Of a stretch of 64,000 nt of DNA, positions 25,419 to 33,883 are shown piece by piece. The notes beneath the pieces were generated by a model, which saw only the letters and a program-made list of their open reading frames with translations, was not told where the DNA came from and ran no database searches. How positions within the stretch are numbered: position 1 is the first letter of the stretch; each line of letters begins with the position of its first letter. This DNA is from CBDFHV01 sp965247705 (GTDB lineage Bacteria > Pseudomonadota > Alphaproteobacteria > Rhodospirillales > CAMCUA01), in contig CBDFHV010000081.1 of NCBI GenBank assembly GCA_965247705.1, positions 124,001 through 188,000 on the forward strand. Direction: 5' to 3'. The position numbers and the translations under genes were made by a program.

Positions 25419-26146
25419 CTGCGCTGGTGCAATTGCTCCTGATTGCCTTTTAGGCGTTGGCGAACGTCGTCCAGTTCCCGACGCAGCTGGTCCCGCTCCC
25501 GCTGAAGCGTTTCCCGCTCTTGCCGCAGGCTTTCCCGCTCTTGGCGAAGCTTCTCCAGTTCGGCGTTCGATTCGCCGCCGGGAACGAACGGCAAGGCCGC
25601 GGCGTCGAAGCCCGACGCCTTGCGGTACCATTCAACCGCCTTGGCCTTGTCCTGGGGAACGCCCAGTCCCTGCTCGAACAGGGCTCTCAGGTTCAACTGG
25701 GCGCGGACGAAGCCCTGCTCCGCGGCGAGGGCATACCATTTTGCGGCCAGGTCGTACTGGGGCGGAACGCCAAGTCCCTTCTCGAAGATCTCGCCGATGT
25801 AGGTCTGGGCCTCCAGGTCGCCGCCCTTGGCCAGGGGCAGCCAGGTCAACAGGGCGGTGCGGTAGTCGGCCCGGTCGGCGGCGGTGTATTCGCCCCCCCG
25901 GATGGCGCAGTCGCCGGCGGTGGTCTTGATGGCCTTGCGGGCGGTAACATAGGTGGCCCGGGTCCCCAGCCGGCGCACCTTGCCCGGCAGCAGGCAGTCG
26001 ACCACCAGCAAGTCGTCGGCATTGCCGACATCGGCCGCCCACGAGACAGCATTCGGACCGGGAATGGGCACGGCGGTCAAAAGCACCGCCAAGACGGCAC
26101 CGATCATGCCGCCTCGGGCCCACCCGGACCCATCGCTCATGGGCAT
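25070..26146 (-). CDS. SEL1-repeat, coiled-coil N-terminal part of a SEL1-caspase protein
   Basis: From the ATG at 26146 (GGGAAAG ribosome site 8 bases upstream) there is a signal peptide (IGAVLAVLLTAVPIPGP), a region with three Cys, then two or three SEL1 repeats (AQTYIGEIFEKGLGVPPQYD, AQLNLRALFEQGLGVPQDKA) and the start of a Glu/Arg coiled coil (LEKLRQERESLRQERE). After base 25410 the frame turns into Arg/Pro/Trp-rich sequence that is not protein-like and ends at 25070. The caspase frame continues the coiled coil there. The most economical reading is one gene from 26146 to 23700, broken at the 8-bp repeat. It is divergent from the coiled-coil repeat gene, with 164 bp between the starts. Confidence 0.8.
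   Translation of the reverse strand: MPMSDGSGWARGGMIGAVLAVLLTAVPIPGPNAVSWAADVGNADDLLVVDCLLPGKVRRLGTRATYVTARKAIKTTAGDCAIRGGEYTAADRADYRTALLTWLPLAKGGDLEAQTYIGEIFEKGLGVPPQYDLAAKWYALAAEQGFVRAQLNLRALFEQGLGVPQDKAKAVEWYRKASGFDAAALPFVPGGESNAELEKLRQERESLRQERETLQRERDQLRRELDDVRQRLKGNQEQLHQRSSESEKARKRERPWRQPASGWKRKSLPVRRTRSPPWRPNCRPGRRNLRNGRRRHRPCDPSSASWNSRPARCALPSTASNSSGPRARKMSRACAARPNRPRRPCGGPRAGWPRRSGR
25387..25418 (-). repeat. 8-bp tandem repeat at the frame break of the SEL1-caspase gene
   Basis: Four 8-bp units on the plus strand: TTTCGCGC (25387), TTTCGCGC (25395), TTTCTCGC (25403), TTTCGCTG (25411). Two are identical and two are variants. Eight is not a multiple of three, so gain or loss of a unit changes the frame. 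Removing one unit joins the SEL1 frame (ending ..SEKARK) to the caspase frame (..ALAATRERLEKE). Confidence 0.85.
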
Positions 26147-26310
26147 TCGTCTTTCCCACAATTCCACGGAAGCGTGTTGAATCAAGAGACTATCACGTTA
26201 TTGCGCGCTCTCATAGGCCCTGCATACCCGGTCGCGCAGAACGATTGAGACGCGGCTTCGACAGGGGGATACTGGTCGGCCCCTCGTCCTGTCCCAGGAG
26301 GAAAGACGTC

Positions 26311-27768
26311 ATGCGCCCATCTCCTGCCCCATTTGTCGCCGCCATGACCGGCATTGCCTTTCTTTTCGCTTCCGTCCACCCGTCGATCGCCCAGAGCGGC
26401 CTGGGCGACCTAATTCGCGGTGCGACCCAGGGCAAGGTTCCCGTTCCGGGCGCTCAGGCGCCGGCGACACCGACTCCCTCGGCCCCGGCTGCCACGCCGT
26501 CGCCGCTTCCCGCCGCGCCGGGAGGACTGGACCTCCAATCCCTGCAACAGCAGTTGGGCCAAAAGGACGGGCTCATTTCCGGCCTTCAATCCCAGCTCAC
26601 GACCAAGGACCGGACCATCGGCGGGCTGCAGAGCCAGGTCTCCGAAAAAGACGGCCTTGTGGGCAGCCTCCAGGGGCAGCTCACGCAAAAGGACAACCTG
26701 CTTGGCGGGCTCCAGGGCCAACTGGCGGAGAAGGACGGGCTCCTCGGTTCCCTTCAAGGCCAACTCTCGGAGAAAGACGGTCTCCTCGGTTCCCTCCAAG
26801 GCCAACTCTCGGAGAAAGACGGTCTCCTCGGTTCTCTCCAAGGCCAACTCGCCGACAAGAACGGCCTCATCGGCGGCCTGCAATCCCAACTGTCGGAGAA
26901 AGACGGGTTGCTGGGAAGCTTGCAAGGCCAACTCACGGAAAAAGACGGACTTCTCAGTGGCCTGCAAGGACAACTGGCCGAGAAGGACGGCTTGCTGGGC
27001 GGTTTGCAGGGTCAGCTATCGCAAAAGAATGGCCTCTTGGCCGGCCTTCAGAGCCAACTCTCGGAGAAGGACGGTCTCCTCGGTTCCCTTCAAGGTCAGC
27101 TTTCGGAGAAGGACGGGCTATTGGGGAGCCTGCAAAGCCAGCTCACGGAAAAGGACGGTTTCCTGGCCGGGCTCCAAAGCCAGCTTTCCGAGAAGGACGG
27201 TCTGTTGGGCGGCCTGCAAAGCCAACTCACCGAAAAGGACGGTTTCCTGGCCGGACTCCAAAGCCAGCTGTCCGCAAAGGACGGCCTGTTGGGCAGCCTG
27301 CAAACGCAGGTTTCCGGCAAGGACAGCCTGATCGGCGATCTTGAGGGCCGCCTGGGATCTCTGGAAGGACTCTCCGAGAGGCTCAAGACCGACGTGGCGG
27401 GACGCGACAACCAGTTGGCCGACCTGCGCGGCCGCCTGACGTCGGTGCAGGGCGAGAAAGGGGATATGGAAAGCAGGGTCGCGGCCGGAGAAACCCGAAT
27501 CGCTGCGCTGGAACGGGAACTGTCGGCCGGTCGCAAGGCCGCAACCGAGACGGAAAGCAAGCTCGCCGCGGCACAAGAATCAACGAAGAATGCCCAATCG
27601 GACCTGACCGCCACCCAGGCCAAGGTCGCCTCCCTGGAACGAACGACCCGCGCCAACGCCGAGACGGTGACGTCGTTGGAGACCCAACGCCTGGTCCTCG
27701 CGGTGGCCCTGGTCCTCGTCATTGCCGGCGCGGCTGTTGTTGTGCTGCGGGGGCGCGGTACCGCCTAG
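26311..27768 (+). CDS. Secreted/inner-membrane coiled-coil protein with 19 copies of a 14-residue repeat
   Basis: A 485-residue protein with strong AGGAGG ribosome site. It has a signal peptide (ending SIAQS), a Pro/Ala linker, then nineteen consecutive 14-residue units (about residues 78-343) with consensus LQSQLSEKDGLLGS. This is two heptads per unit and predicts a long left-handed coiled-coil rod. A less regular coiled coil follows, then a C-terminal transmembrane helix (LVLAVALVLVIAGAAVVVL) and a short basic tail. It would project as a rod from the membrane. Function is unknown. Its divergent neighbour is the SEL1-caspase gene, and its TAG stop is immediately followed by a miniature element. 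Confidence 0.85.
   Translation: MRPSPAPFVAAMTGIAFLFASVHPSIAQSGLGDLIRGATQGKVPVPGAQAPATPTPSAPAATPSPLPAAPGGLDLQSLQQQLGQKDGLISGLQSQLTTKDRTIGGLQSQVSEKDGLVGSLQGQLTQKDNLLGGLQGQLAEKDGLLGSLQGQLSEKDGLLGSLQGQLSEKDGLLGSLQGQLADKNGLIGGLQSQLSEKDGLLGSLQGQLTEKDGLLSGLQGQLAEKDGLLGGLQGQLSQKNGLLAGLQSQLSEKDGLLGSLQGQLSEKDGLLGSLQSQLTEKDGFLAGLQSQLSEKDGLLGGLQSQLTEKDGFLAGLQSQLSAKDGLLGSLQTQVSGKDSLIGDLEGRLGSLEGLSERLKTDVAGRDNQLADLRGRLTSVQGEKGDMESRVAAGETRIAALERELSAGRKAATETESKLAAAQESTKNAQSDLTATQAKVASLERTTRANAETVTSLETQRLVLAVALVLVIAGAAVVVLRGRGTA
26542..27339 (+). repeat. Nineteen tandem 42-bp coding repeats
   Basis: The DNA repeat encoding the 14-residue coiled-coil unit. Units 5-7 and 13-14 are nearly identical at the DNA level (for example CAACTCTCGGAGAAAGACGG recurs), while the first and last units are more diverged. 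This suggests recent expansion in the middle. Because each unit is 42 bp, copy-number change keeps the reading frame. Confidence 0.9.
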
Positions 27769-27862
27769 TGTTCCGATCGAGACATTTCGTTCCCATTAAA
27801 TCTACGCAAACTGCGACCTTCACCCCCGGGCTCAGGAACCAAATGTTAGAATCGCAACACTA
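27766..27862 (+). mobile_element. 97-bp miniature element, copy 2
   Basis: Identical to copy 1 in reverse complement. It begins with the TA of the coiled-coil gene's TAG stop (27766-27768) and ends with TA at 27861-27862, both within CTAG. End sequences are GTGTTCCGATCGAGACATTT (left) and, on the minus strand, GTGTTGCGATTCTAACATTT (right). These match the left and right ends of the IS630 element at 53613-54746 respectively. Confidence 0.9.
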
Positions 27863-27918
27863 GTCCGCGATTAATCGCGGCCACGGGCGTCCCGACCGAC
27901 CAGGGAGGACAGGCGCGG

Positions 27919-29637
27919 ATGAGCGACCAAGACCTATCGGGCTCGGCAATCCGTGTGGCGACCGACGTTCCCTGCGAGACGCGGGATGGAACGGTTCTGC
28001 GGGCCGACGTTTACCGGCCGAACGACAAGGGGTCCTGGCCTGTTCTTCTGTGCCGCACACCTTACGACAAGAACCGCCCGGGCTACGTGGCGACCGCCCG
28101 GGCGCTTGCCGCCCACGGCTACATGGCCGCGGTTCAGGACATTCGCGGCCGCAATGCCTCCGATGGCCGGTGGATCTGGCACATGTCGGCGGAAGGCCAA
28201 GAAGTGGAAAGCCGCGACGGCTTCGATGCCTGTCAATGGGCGGCGGCCCTTCCCGGGTCCGACGGCCAGGTGGGCACCTGGGGCAATTCCTACCCGTCCT
28301 GGTGCATCTGGCGCATGGCGGCGGCCCAGCCACCGGCGCTGGGGGCGATCTTCACCAGCGGCTTTTCGGTCCGCACCCTCGACTGCACGTACGGCATCTT
28401 CGAGACCGGCGTGCGCCTGCGCTGGCAGCATCACATGGCGGTGTCGCCACGTCTTCGGGCCGGCGATCCCATGGGCCCGCAATCGGTGGCCGAGGCCGAT
28501 CACATCTGGGACCAGGTGTTGCGGGGTAAATGGCTGTGGCGGCTCCCCCTGGACGAGATTCCGGACTATCTGTTCCACGAGACGGCCCCGGTGCAGAAGC
28601 GCTACTGGCGAGAGATCAACCAGGAATTCTGGGCCCTGGACACGGTCCATCCCCACGTCACTGTCCCGACGTGCACGTTGACCGGCTGGTGGGACCGGCT
28701 GTTGGGTTCGGCCGACCATTTCAACGGCATGCTCGCCGATGGCCCGGCAGCCACCCGCGACCAGCACCGCCTGATCATCGGCCCGTGGACCCACGACACG
28801 GACAACCAGGGGCGCAAGCTCGGCCCCCGCGACTATGGGTCCGAGGCAACGGCCAGCTATCACGACCACCTGCTGCGCTGGTACGACTGGCGGCTCAAGG
28901 GACGGGACACGGGGATCGCCGACGAGCCGCCGGTCAAGCTGTTCATCCTCAACGAGAACCGCTGGCGGTTCGAACACGCCTGGCCGCCCGAGGGGGTTCG
29001 CGAGACCGCCTTCTTCCTGCACGGCGGCGGCAAGGCCAACACGCCCAGAGGCGACGGGGTCTTGTCCCGGGACGAGCCGAGGGCCGAACCCCCCGATACC
29101 TTCGTTTACGATCCGGCCGACCCGGTCGTGAGCCTGATGGGCATGGAGGGCCAAGCCGCCGCCTGCGACCAGAAACCCAACGAACGGCGGCAAGACATCC
29201 TGGTTTATCAGACGCCGCCCCTGCGCAAGGACCTTCTGGTCATCGGCCCCGTGCAATGCCGCCTGTGGGCCGCCTCCGATGCCGTCGACACGGACTTCGT
29301 CGCCAAGCTGATCGAGGTGGGTGTCGACGGCCTGGCGATGAACCTGTGTCATGGCATCCTCCGGGCGCGCTACCGGCAAGGCTACGACCGGGAGGCCTTC
29401 CTCACGCCGGGCGAACCGTCTAAGTTCGTCATCAGGATGATGGCCACGGGCATCCTGTTCCGGAAGGGATCGCGCATCCGCCTCGACATCACATCCTCCG
29501 ACTTCCCGGCCTTCGATCGCAACCACAACACCGGCAAGCCCTTTTACGCGGACAACGGGTTGAAGGTGGCGCGGCAGACCGTATTCCACGACCGGGGACA
29601 CCCGTCGCACTTGCTGCTGCCGGTCATGCCACGTTGA
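27919..29637 (+). CDS. CocE/NonD-family alpha/beta hydrolase (S15-type)
   Basis: A 572-residue hydrolase. The N-terminal X-Pro-dipeptidyl-peptidase-type domain shows TRDGTVLRADVYRP, the oxyanion/strand region PVLLCRTPYDK, and the nucleophile elbow GNSYPSW. The C-terminal jelly-roll domain includes PVQCRLWAASDAVDTDF and GSRIRLDITSSDFP. Family members cleave acyl or peptide bonds such as cocaine, beta-lactam or glutaryl-amide substrates. No signal peptide. An AGGGAGGA site precedes the ATG. It heads an operon with a peptide importer, so it likely hydrolyses the imported amide or peptide. Confidence 0.88.
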   Translation: MSDQDLSGSAIRVATDVPCETRDGTVLRADVYRPNDKGSWPVLLCRTPYDKNRPGYVATARALAAHGYMAAVQDIRGRNASDGRWIWHMSAEGQEVESRDGFDACQWAAALPGSDGQVGTWGNSYPSWCIWRMAAAQPPALGAIFTSGFSVRTLDCTYGIFETGVRLRWQHHMAVSPRLRAGDPMGPQSVAEADHIWDQVLRGKWLWRLPLDEIPDYLFHETAPVQKRYWREINQEFWALDTVHPHVTVPTCTLTGWWDRLLGSADHFNGMLADGPAATRDQHRLIIGPWTHDTDNQGRKLGPRDYGSEATASYHDHLLRWYDWRLKGRDTGIADEPPVKLFILNENRWRFEHAWPPEGVRETAFFLHGGGKANTPRGDGVLSRDEPRAEPPDTFVYDPADPVVSLMGMEGQAAACDQKPNERRQDILVYQTPPLRKDLLVIGPVQCRLWAASDAVDTDFVAKLIEVGVDGLAMNLCHGILRARYRQGYDREAFLTPGEPSKFVIRMMATGILFRKGSRIRLDITSSDFPAFDRNHNTGKPFYADNGLKVARQTVFHDRGHPSHLLLPVMPR

Positions 29638-29669
29638 CCACGGAAGCCGGGCACGCCAAGGTCGACGCA

Positions 29670-31316
29670 ATGGAGCCCTCGCCGCAACCGAAGGAAGCCC
29701 TGCTCGGGATCCGGGATCTCGTGGTTGATTTCGTGATGCCGGAACAGACCGTGCACGCCGTTCGCGGCGTGTCCTTCGATGTGCATGCCGGCGAGGCGGT
29801 GGGGCTGGTAGGCGAATCGGGGTCTGGCAAGTCGGTGACCGCCCTGTCGATTCTGCAACTCCTTCCCTATCCCGTCGCCCGCCACCCCCGGGGCAGCATC
29901 ACCTATCGGGGCCAGGAATTGATCGGCGCGGGGCCGCGGATCATGCGCGACATCCGCGGCGATCGCATCGCGATGATCTTCCAGGAGCCGATGACGTCGC
30001 TCAATCCCCTGTTCACCATCGAGGAGCAGGTCGGCGAGGTGGTTTCGATCCATAAAGGCGTTTCGGCGGCGGAGGCCAAACGGCGAACCCTGGAACTTCT
30101 CGAACTGGTGCGCATCCCCGAGCCGGCACGGCGCCTTGGCGCCTATCCCCACGAACTGTCTGGCGGTCAGGTGCAACGGGTGATGATCGCCATGGCGCTG
30201 GCCAACGAACCCGACCTGCTGATCGCCGACGAACCCACCACGGCCCTGGACGTCACCATCCAGGCCCAGATCCTGTCCCTGATCGGCGAACTCCAGCAGC
30301 GCTTCGGCATGGCGCTCCTGCTGATCAGTCACGACCTCAACGTGGTGCGGCGGATGGCCGACCGAATCTGCGTCATGAATGACGGCATGATCGTCGAACA
30401 AGGCCCCGCGCGGCGCATTTTCGAAGCCCCCGAGCATCCCTACACCCGCCATCTCCTGGAAGCCGAACCGGAGGGCAAGCCCCCGTCGCCGCCCGCCGAC
30501 GCCACGACGGTCATCGAGGGCCGCGATATCCGGGTGCGGTTCCCCATCCGGTCCGGGGCGCTGCGGCAGGTCAAGGGCCACGTCGACGCCGTCGACGGGG
30601 TCAGCGTCGCGGTGCGCGAAGGCCACACCGTCGGCGTCGTTGGCGAGAGCGGATCCGGCAAGACCACCCTTGGCCGCGCCCTCCTACGGCTCATCGACAG
30701 CACCGGTGAGATCCGCTTTGGCACCGAGGACCTGCAGGGCCGCTCCATCAAATCCCTGCGGCCCTTGCGCAGCCAGATGCAGATCGTCTTCCAGGACCCC
30801 TTCGGATCCCTGAGCCCCCGCATGCGGGTCGACCAGGTGGTCGGCGAGGGGTTGAGGATCAACCGCATCGGCGACGACGACAAGGCCCGCGAGGCGATGA
30901 TCGTCCGCGCCCTCGAGGAAGTGGGGCTCGATCCGGAGTCCCGCCGTCGTCATCCCCACGAATTTTCCGGCGGCCAACGCCAGCGCATCGCCATCGCCCG
31001 GGTGCTGGTGCTGAAACCCCGATTCCTGGTCCTCGACGAACCCACGTCCGCCCTCGACCGCTCGGTCCAGGCGCAGATCGTCGACCTGCTGCGGGAAATT
31101 CAAGCGCGCCACCACTTGGCCTACCTCTTCATCAGCCACGACCTGAAGGTCGTCCGCGCCCTTTCCGAGGACGTCATCGTCATGCGCGACGGCCGTGTGG
31201 TGGAGTCGGGCCCGTGCGAGGAAGTCTTTACGGCGCCCCGGCACCCCTATACCCGGGCGCTTATTCAGGCGGCCTTCCACTTGCAGGCCGTCGAAATGGA
31301 GGAGGCGGTATCATGA
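29670..31316 (+). CDS. Dipeptide-type ABC importer ATPase, two fused domains (DppD-DppF)
   Basis: A 548-residue protein with two complete ABC domains. First: GESGSGKSVTALSIL, LSGGQVQRVMIAMAL, LIADEPTTALDVT. Second: GESGSGKTTLGRALL, FSGGQRQRIAIARVL, LVLDEPTSALDRS. Each ends with the oligopeptide-type EAPEHPYTRHLL/TAPRHPYTRALI motif. The start could also be a TTG at 29634 overlapping the CocE stop; I prefer the ATG with AAGG upstream. It powers the adjacent permeases and possibly also the second, ATPase-less importer at 45-48 kb. Confidence 0.9.
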   Translation: MEPSPQPKEALLGIRDLVVDFVMPEQTVHAVRGVSFDVHAGEAVGLVGESGSGKSVTALSILQLLPYPVARHPRGSITYRGQELIGAGPRIMRDIRGDRIAMIFQEPMTSLNPLFTIEEQVGEVVSIHKGVSAAEAKRRTLELLELVRIPEPARRLGAYPHELSGGQVQRVMIAMALANEPDLLIADEPTTALDVTIQAQILSLIGELQQRFGMALLLISHDLNVVRRMADRICVMNDGMIVEQGPARRIFEAPEHPYTRHLLEAEPEGKPPSPPADATTVIEGRDIRVRFPIRSGALRQVKGHVDAVDGVSVAVREGHTVGVVGESGSGKTTLGRALLRLIDSTGEIRFGTEDLQGRSIKSLRPLRSQMQIVFQDPFGSLSPRMRVDQVVGEGLRINRIGDDDKAREAMIVRALEEVGLDPESRRRHPHEFSGGQRQRIAIARVLVLKPRFLVLDEPTSALDRSVQAQIVDLLREIQARHHLAYLFISHDLKVVRALSEDVIVMRDGRVVESGPCEEVFTAPRHPYTRALIQAAFHLQAVEMEEAVS

Positions 31317-31378
31317 AAGCCGGCCTCGTCCGCTCGCCAACCCGTTCGACATCAACCAACCACAAAGAGGGAACGATC

Positions 31379-32893
31379 ATGGTCTATTTCTCGAAAAAGC
31401 GCCTCGGCCGGCTCGTGGCCGCGGGCGCCCTGACGGCGGGGCTCGCCATGGGCTCGGCCGTCCAGGCTCAAAACAGCGTCTCCCTGGCCCAGGGCGTCGA
31501 TCCGGAGTCTCTGGACCCGGCTTACGATACGCTGATCTCCAGCGTCGGGGTGATGATGAACATTTACGACTCGCTGATCTGGCGCGACGCCAAGGGCGTC
31601 CTCGTGCCGGGACTGGCGGAGTCGTGGACGTTTCCGACCTCGACCCAGATGCGCCTCAAGCTCCGCCGCGGCGTGAAATGGCACGACGGCAGCGACTTCT
31701 CGGCCGACGACGTGGTCTTCACCTTCGACCGCATCTTCGGCAAGGGAAAGGACGCCGTACCACTGCTGAGCTCGCTCAAGGGCTTTGTCGACCATATGGA
31801 GAAGGTGGACGACAACACGGTGATCCTGCACATGCCGAAGCCCCTGGCCACCATCACGCCGACCCTGGTGCGGATTCCCATTCTGCCCAAAAAGGCCTTC
31901 AACGAGATGGGCGAGCAGGCCTTCGGCCAGGCGCCCGTCGGCACCGGCCCGTTCAAGTTCGTACAATGGGACAAGAACCAGCAGATCGTCATGGACGCCT
32001 TTGGCGACCACTGGCGGGGACGGCCGCAGATCGACCGCTACGTGGTCAAGCCGATCCCGGAGGATTTCGCCCGCTACGCCTCGCTCAAGAACGGGGAAGT
32101 GGACATCATCGCCAACCTGACCGCCGAACGCGCGAAGGAGATCGATGCCCTGCCCAGCCTGCAGTGGAAGGGCGTGCACTCGGTGCGCAACATGTTCGTC
32201 GGCCTTAACACCCGCAAAAAACCATTCGATGACCTGCGGGTGCGCCAAGCCGTCAACCACGCGGTGGATGTCGAGGCGCTGGTGGAGGTGGTCCTAGGCG
32301 GCCACGCCTTCGTCAACCCCAGCGTCTGCACCGAAACCCTGTTCGGCTGGTCCAAGGTCGCGCCCTATGCGTACGATCCGGCCAAGGCCAAGGCGCTGCT
32401 GGCGGAAGCCGGCTACCCCAACGGCCTCGAGGTCACCATGCTGGGACCCGTCGGGCGCTACACCCAGGACAAGGAGATCCAGGAAGCCATCGCCGGCATG
32501 CTGAGCGCGGTCGGCATCCGGGTAACCCACAACCAGCCCGAGTGGGCCGAGTTCATCAAGCAGTGGCGAGCCGAGAACTTCCCCATGTACTTCATCGGCA
32601 CCGGCAACCAGGTGCTGGACTGCGACCAGCACATGGGCTACCGCATCGACGGCAAGCGCTACAACAAGTACTACCAGTCCGACGCCGTGGATGCCTTGAT
32701 CCGCAAGGAAGAGGTGTCCCACGATCCGGAAGAGCGCAAGCGTTTGTTCGCCGAAATCCACCAGATCGTTCGCGACGACGCGCCGTGGATCTTCCTCTAT
32801 GACCAGAAGGACCTGTATGGCATGTCGGCCCGGCTGGACTGGCAGCCGCGACCGGACGAGATGGTCTGGGCGTTCGAAATCAAGTCAAAGTAG
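31379..32893 (+). CDS. Periplasmic peptide-type substrate-binding protein (SBP_bac_5)
   Basis: A 504-residue family 5 binding protein. The signal peptide ends near SAVQAQ, followed by the hallmark VDPESLDPAYDT, RRGVKWHDGSDFSADDVVF and LNTRKKPFDDLRVRQAVNHA. The ATG at 31379 is preceded by AGAGGGA; an ATG at 31313 overlapping the ATPase stop is possible but gives no signal peptide at the start. It delivers peptides or similar compounds to the permeases downstream. A GC-rich hairpin with T-tail follows its stop. Confidence 0.9.
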   Translation: MVYFSKKRLGRLVAAGALTAGLAMGSAVQAQNSVSLAQGVDPESLDPAYDTLISSVGVMMNIYDSLIWRDAKGVLVPGLAESWTFPTSTQMRLKLRRGVKWHDGSDFSADDVVFTFDRIFGKGKDAVPLLSSLKGFVDHMEKVDDNTVILHMPKPLATITPTLVRIPILPKKAFNEMGEQAFGQAPVGTGPFKFVQWDKNQQIVMDAFGDHWRGRPQIDRYVVKPIPEDFARYASLKNGEVDIIANLTAERAKEIDALPSLQWKGVHSVRNMFVGLNTRKKPFDDLRVRQAVNHAVDVEALVEVVLGGHAFVNPSVCTETLFGWSKVAPYAYDPAKAKALLAEAGYPNGLEVTMLGPVGRYTQDKEIQEAIAGMLSAVGIRVTHNQPEWAEFIKQWRAENFPMYFIGTGNQVLDCDQHMGYRIDGKRYNKYYQSDAVDALIRKEEVSHDPEERKRLFAEIHQIVRDDAPWIFLYDQKDLYGMSARLDWQPRPDEMVWAFEIKSK

Positions 32894-32908
32894 GCAGGCA
32901 AGATACTA

Positions 32909-32936
32909 GGGCGGGCGGCCCGGGCGCCCGCCCTTT
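32909..32936 (+). terminator. Intra-operon stem-loop after the binding-protein gene
   Basis: A perfect 9-bp GC stem (GGGCGGGCG at 32909-32917, CGCCCGCCC at 32925-32933) with a 7-base loop and TTT. It sits between the binding protein and the permease genes, where partial termination would make binding protein exceed permease. Confidence 0.7.
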
Positions 32937-32956
32937 CCTTGCCCGGCTGAGAACTC

Positions 32957-33874
32957 ATGCTTCGTCTCATCGTCGTCCGCCTGCTGCAGGTGCCCCTGGT
33001 GATCCTGAGCATGAGCCTGTTGGTGTTCATCTTTCTGAACGCCAGCGGGGATCCGGCCCAGATTATGCTGCCCATCGACGCCAGCGACGCCGACGTGGCG
33101 GCGATGCGGGCCAAGCTGGGCCTCGACAAGCCCCTGCTTGAGCAGTTCGCGATCTTTGTCTTCGGCGCCGTCCAGGGTGACTTCGGCATGTCCTTCCGCG
33201 CCCGCCAGCCGGCCCTGGAAGTGGTTCTGGAATTCCTGCCGGCGACCCTGGAACTGGCCTTTGCCGCCTTGATCGTGGCGACCCTGATCGCCATTCCCTT
33301 GGGCATCGCGGCGGCGGTGAAACGCAATACCGCAATCGACACCGCCGCCACGGTGATCGCCGTACTTGGGCAGTCCATGCCCGTATTCTGGCTGGGAATT
33401 CTGTTGATTCTCGTGTTCGCGGTGCTGCTGCAATGGTTGCCCGTGGGCGGCCGCGATGGGTTCCTGCACCTGATCCTGCCGGCGGTCACCCTGGGCTGGT
33501 ACATGAACGCCATCATGACCCGGCTCACCCGCTCGGCGATGCTGGAGATCATGGGCGAGAATTACGTGCGCACGGCGCGGGCCAAGGGCCTGCCGGAGCG
33601 CATGGTGGTCATGCGCCACGCCTTCCGCAACGCCCAGATCCCGATCCTGACGATCTGGGGCTTGCAGGCCGGCGCCATGCTCACCGGCACCGTGGTGACG
33701 GAGACGGTGTTCTCCTGGCCGGGCCTGGGCCGGGCGAGCATCCATGCGGTTCTCGGCCGGGACTACCCCGTGGTGCTGGCCAGCATTGCCCTGTTCACGG
33801 TGATCTTCGTCGGCATCAACCTGCTGATCGACCTCGCCTACTACTTCATCGACCCGCGTATTCGCCGGCGCTGA
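32957..33874 (+). CDS. Dipeptide-type ABC importer permease, DppB-like
   Basis: A 305-residue inner-membrane protein with six hydrophobic segments, the DppB N-terminus (MLRLIVVRLLQVPLVILSMSLLVF) shown here in short form as LIVVRLLQVPLVI, and the coupling loop ENYVRTARAKGLPERMVVMR. The C-terminus ETVFSWPGLGRASIHAVLGRD is typical. Pairs with the DppC-like permease 9 bp downstream. Confidence 0.9.
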   Translation: MLRLIVVRLLQVPLVILSMSLLVFIFLNASGDPAQIMLPIDASDADVAAMRAKLGLDKPLLEQFAIFVFGAVQGDFGMSFRARQPALEVVLEFLPATLELAFAALIVATLIAIPLGIAAAVKRNTAIDTAATVIAVLGQSMPVFWLGILLILVFAVLLQWLPVGGRDGFLHLILPAVTLGWYMNAIMTRLTRSAMLEIMGENYVRTARAKGLPERMVVMRHAFRNAQIPILTIWGLQAGAMLTGTVVTETVFSWPGLGRASIHAVLGRDYPVVLASIALFTVIFVGINLLIDLAYYFIDPRIRRR

Positions 33875-33883
33875 GCAGCCCCC

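Noticed and set aside
26542..27339. Regular 42-bp repeats that could suggest a CRISPR array
   Set aside because: There are no unique spacers; the repeats are in frame within a coding gene and encode coiled-coil heptads.
27766..27862. Ordinary transcription terminator after the coiled-coil gene
   Set aside because: The identical sequence recurs in inverse at 23606, is bounded by TA in CTAG, and its ends match the IS630 element; it is a miniature transposable element, though it may also end transcripts.
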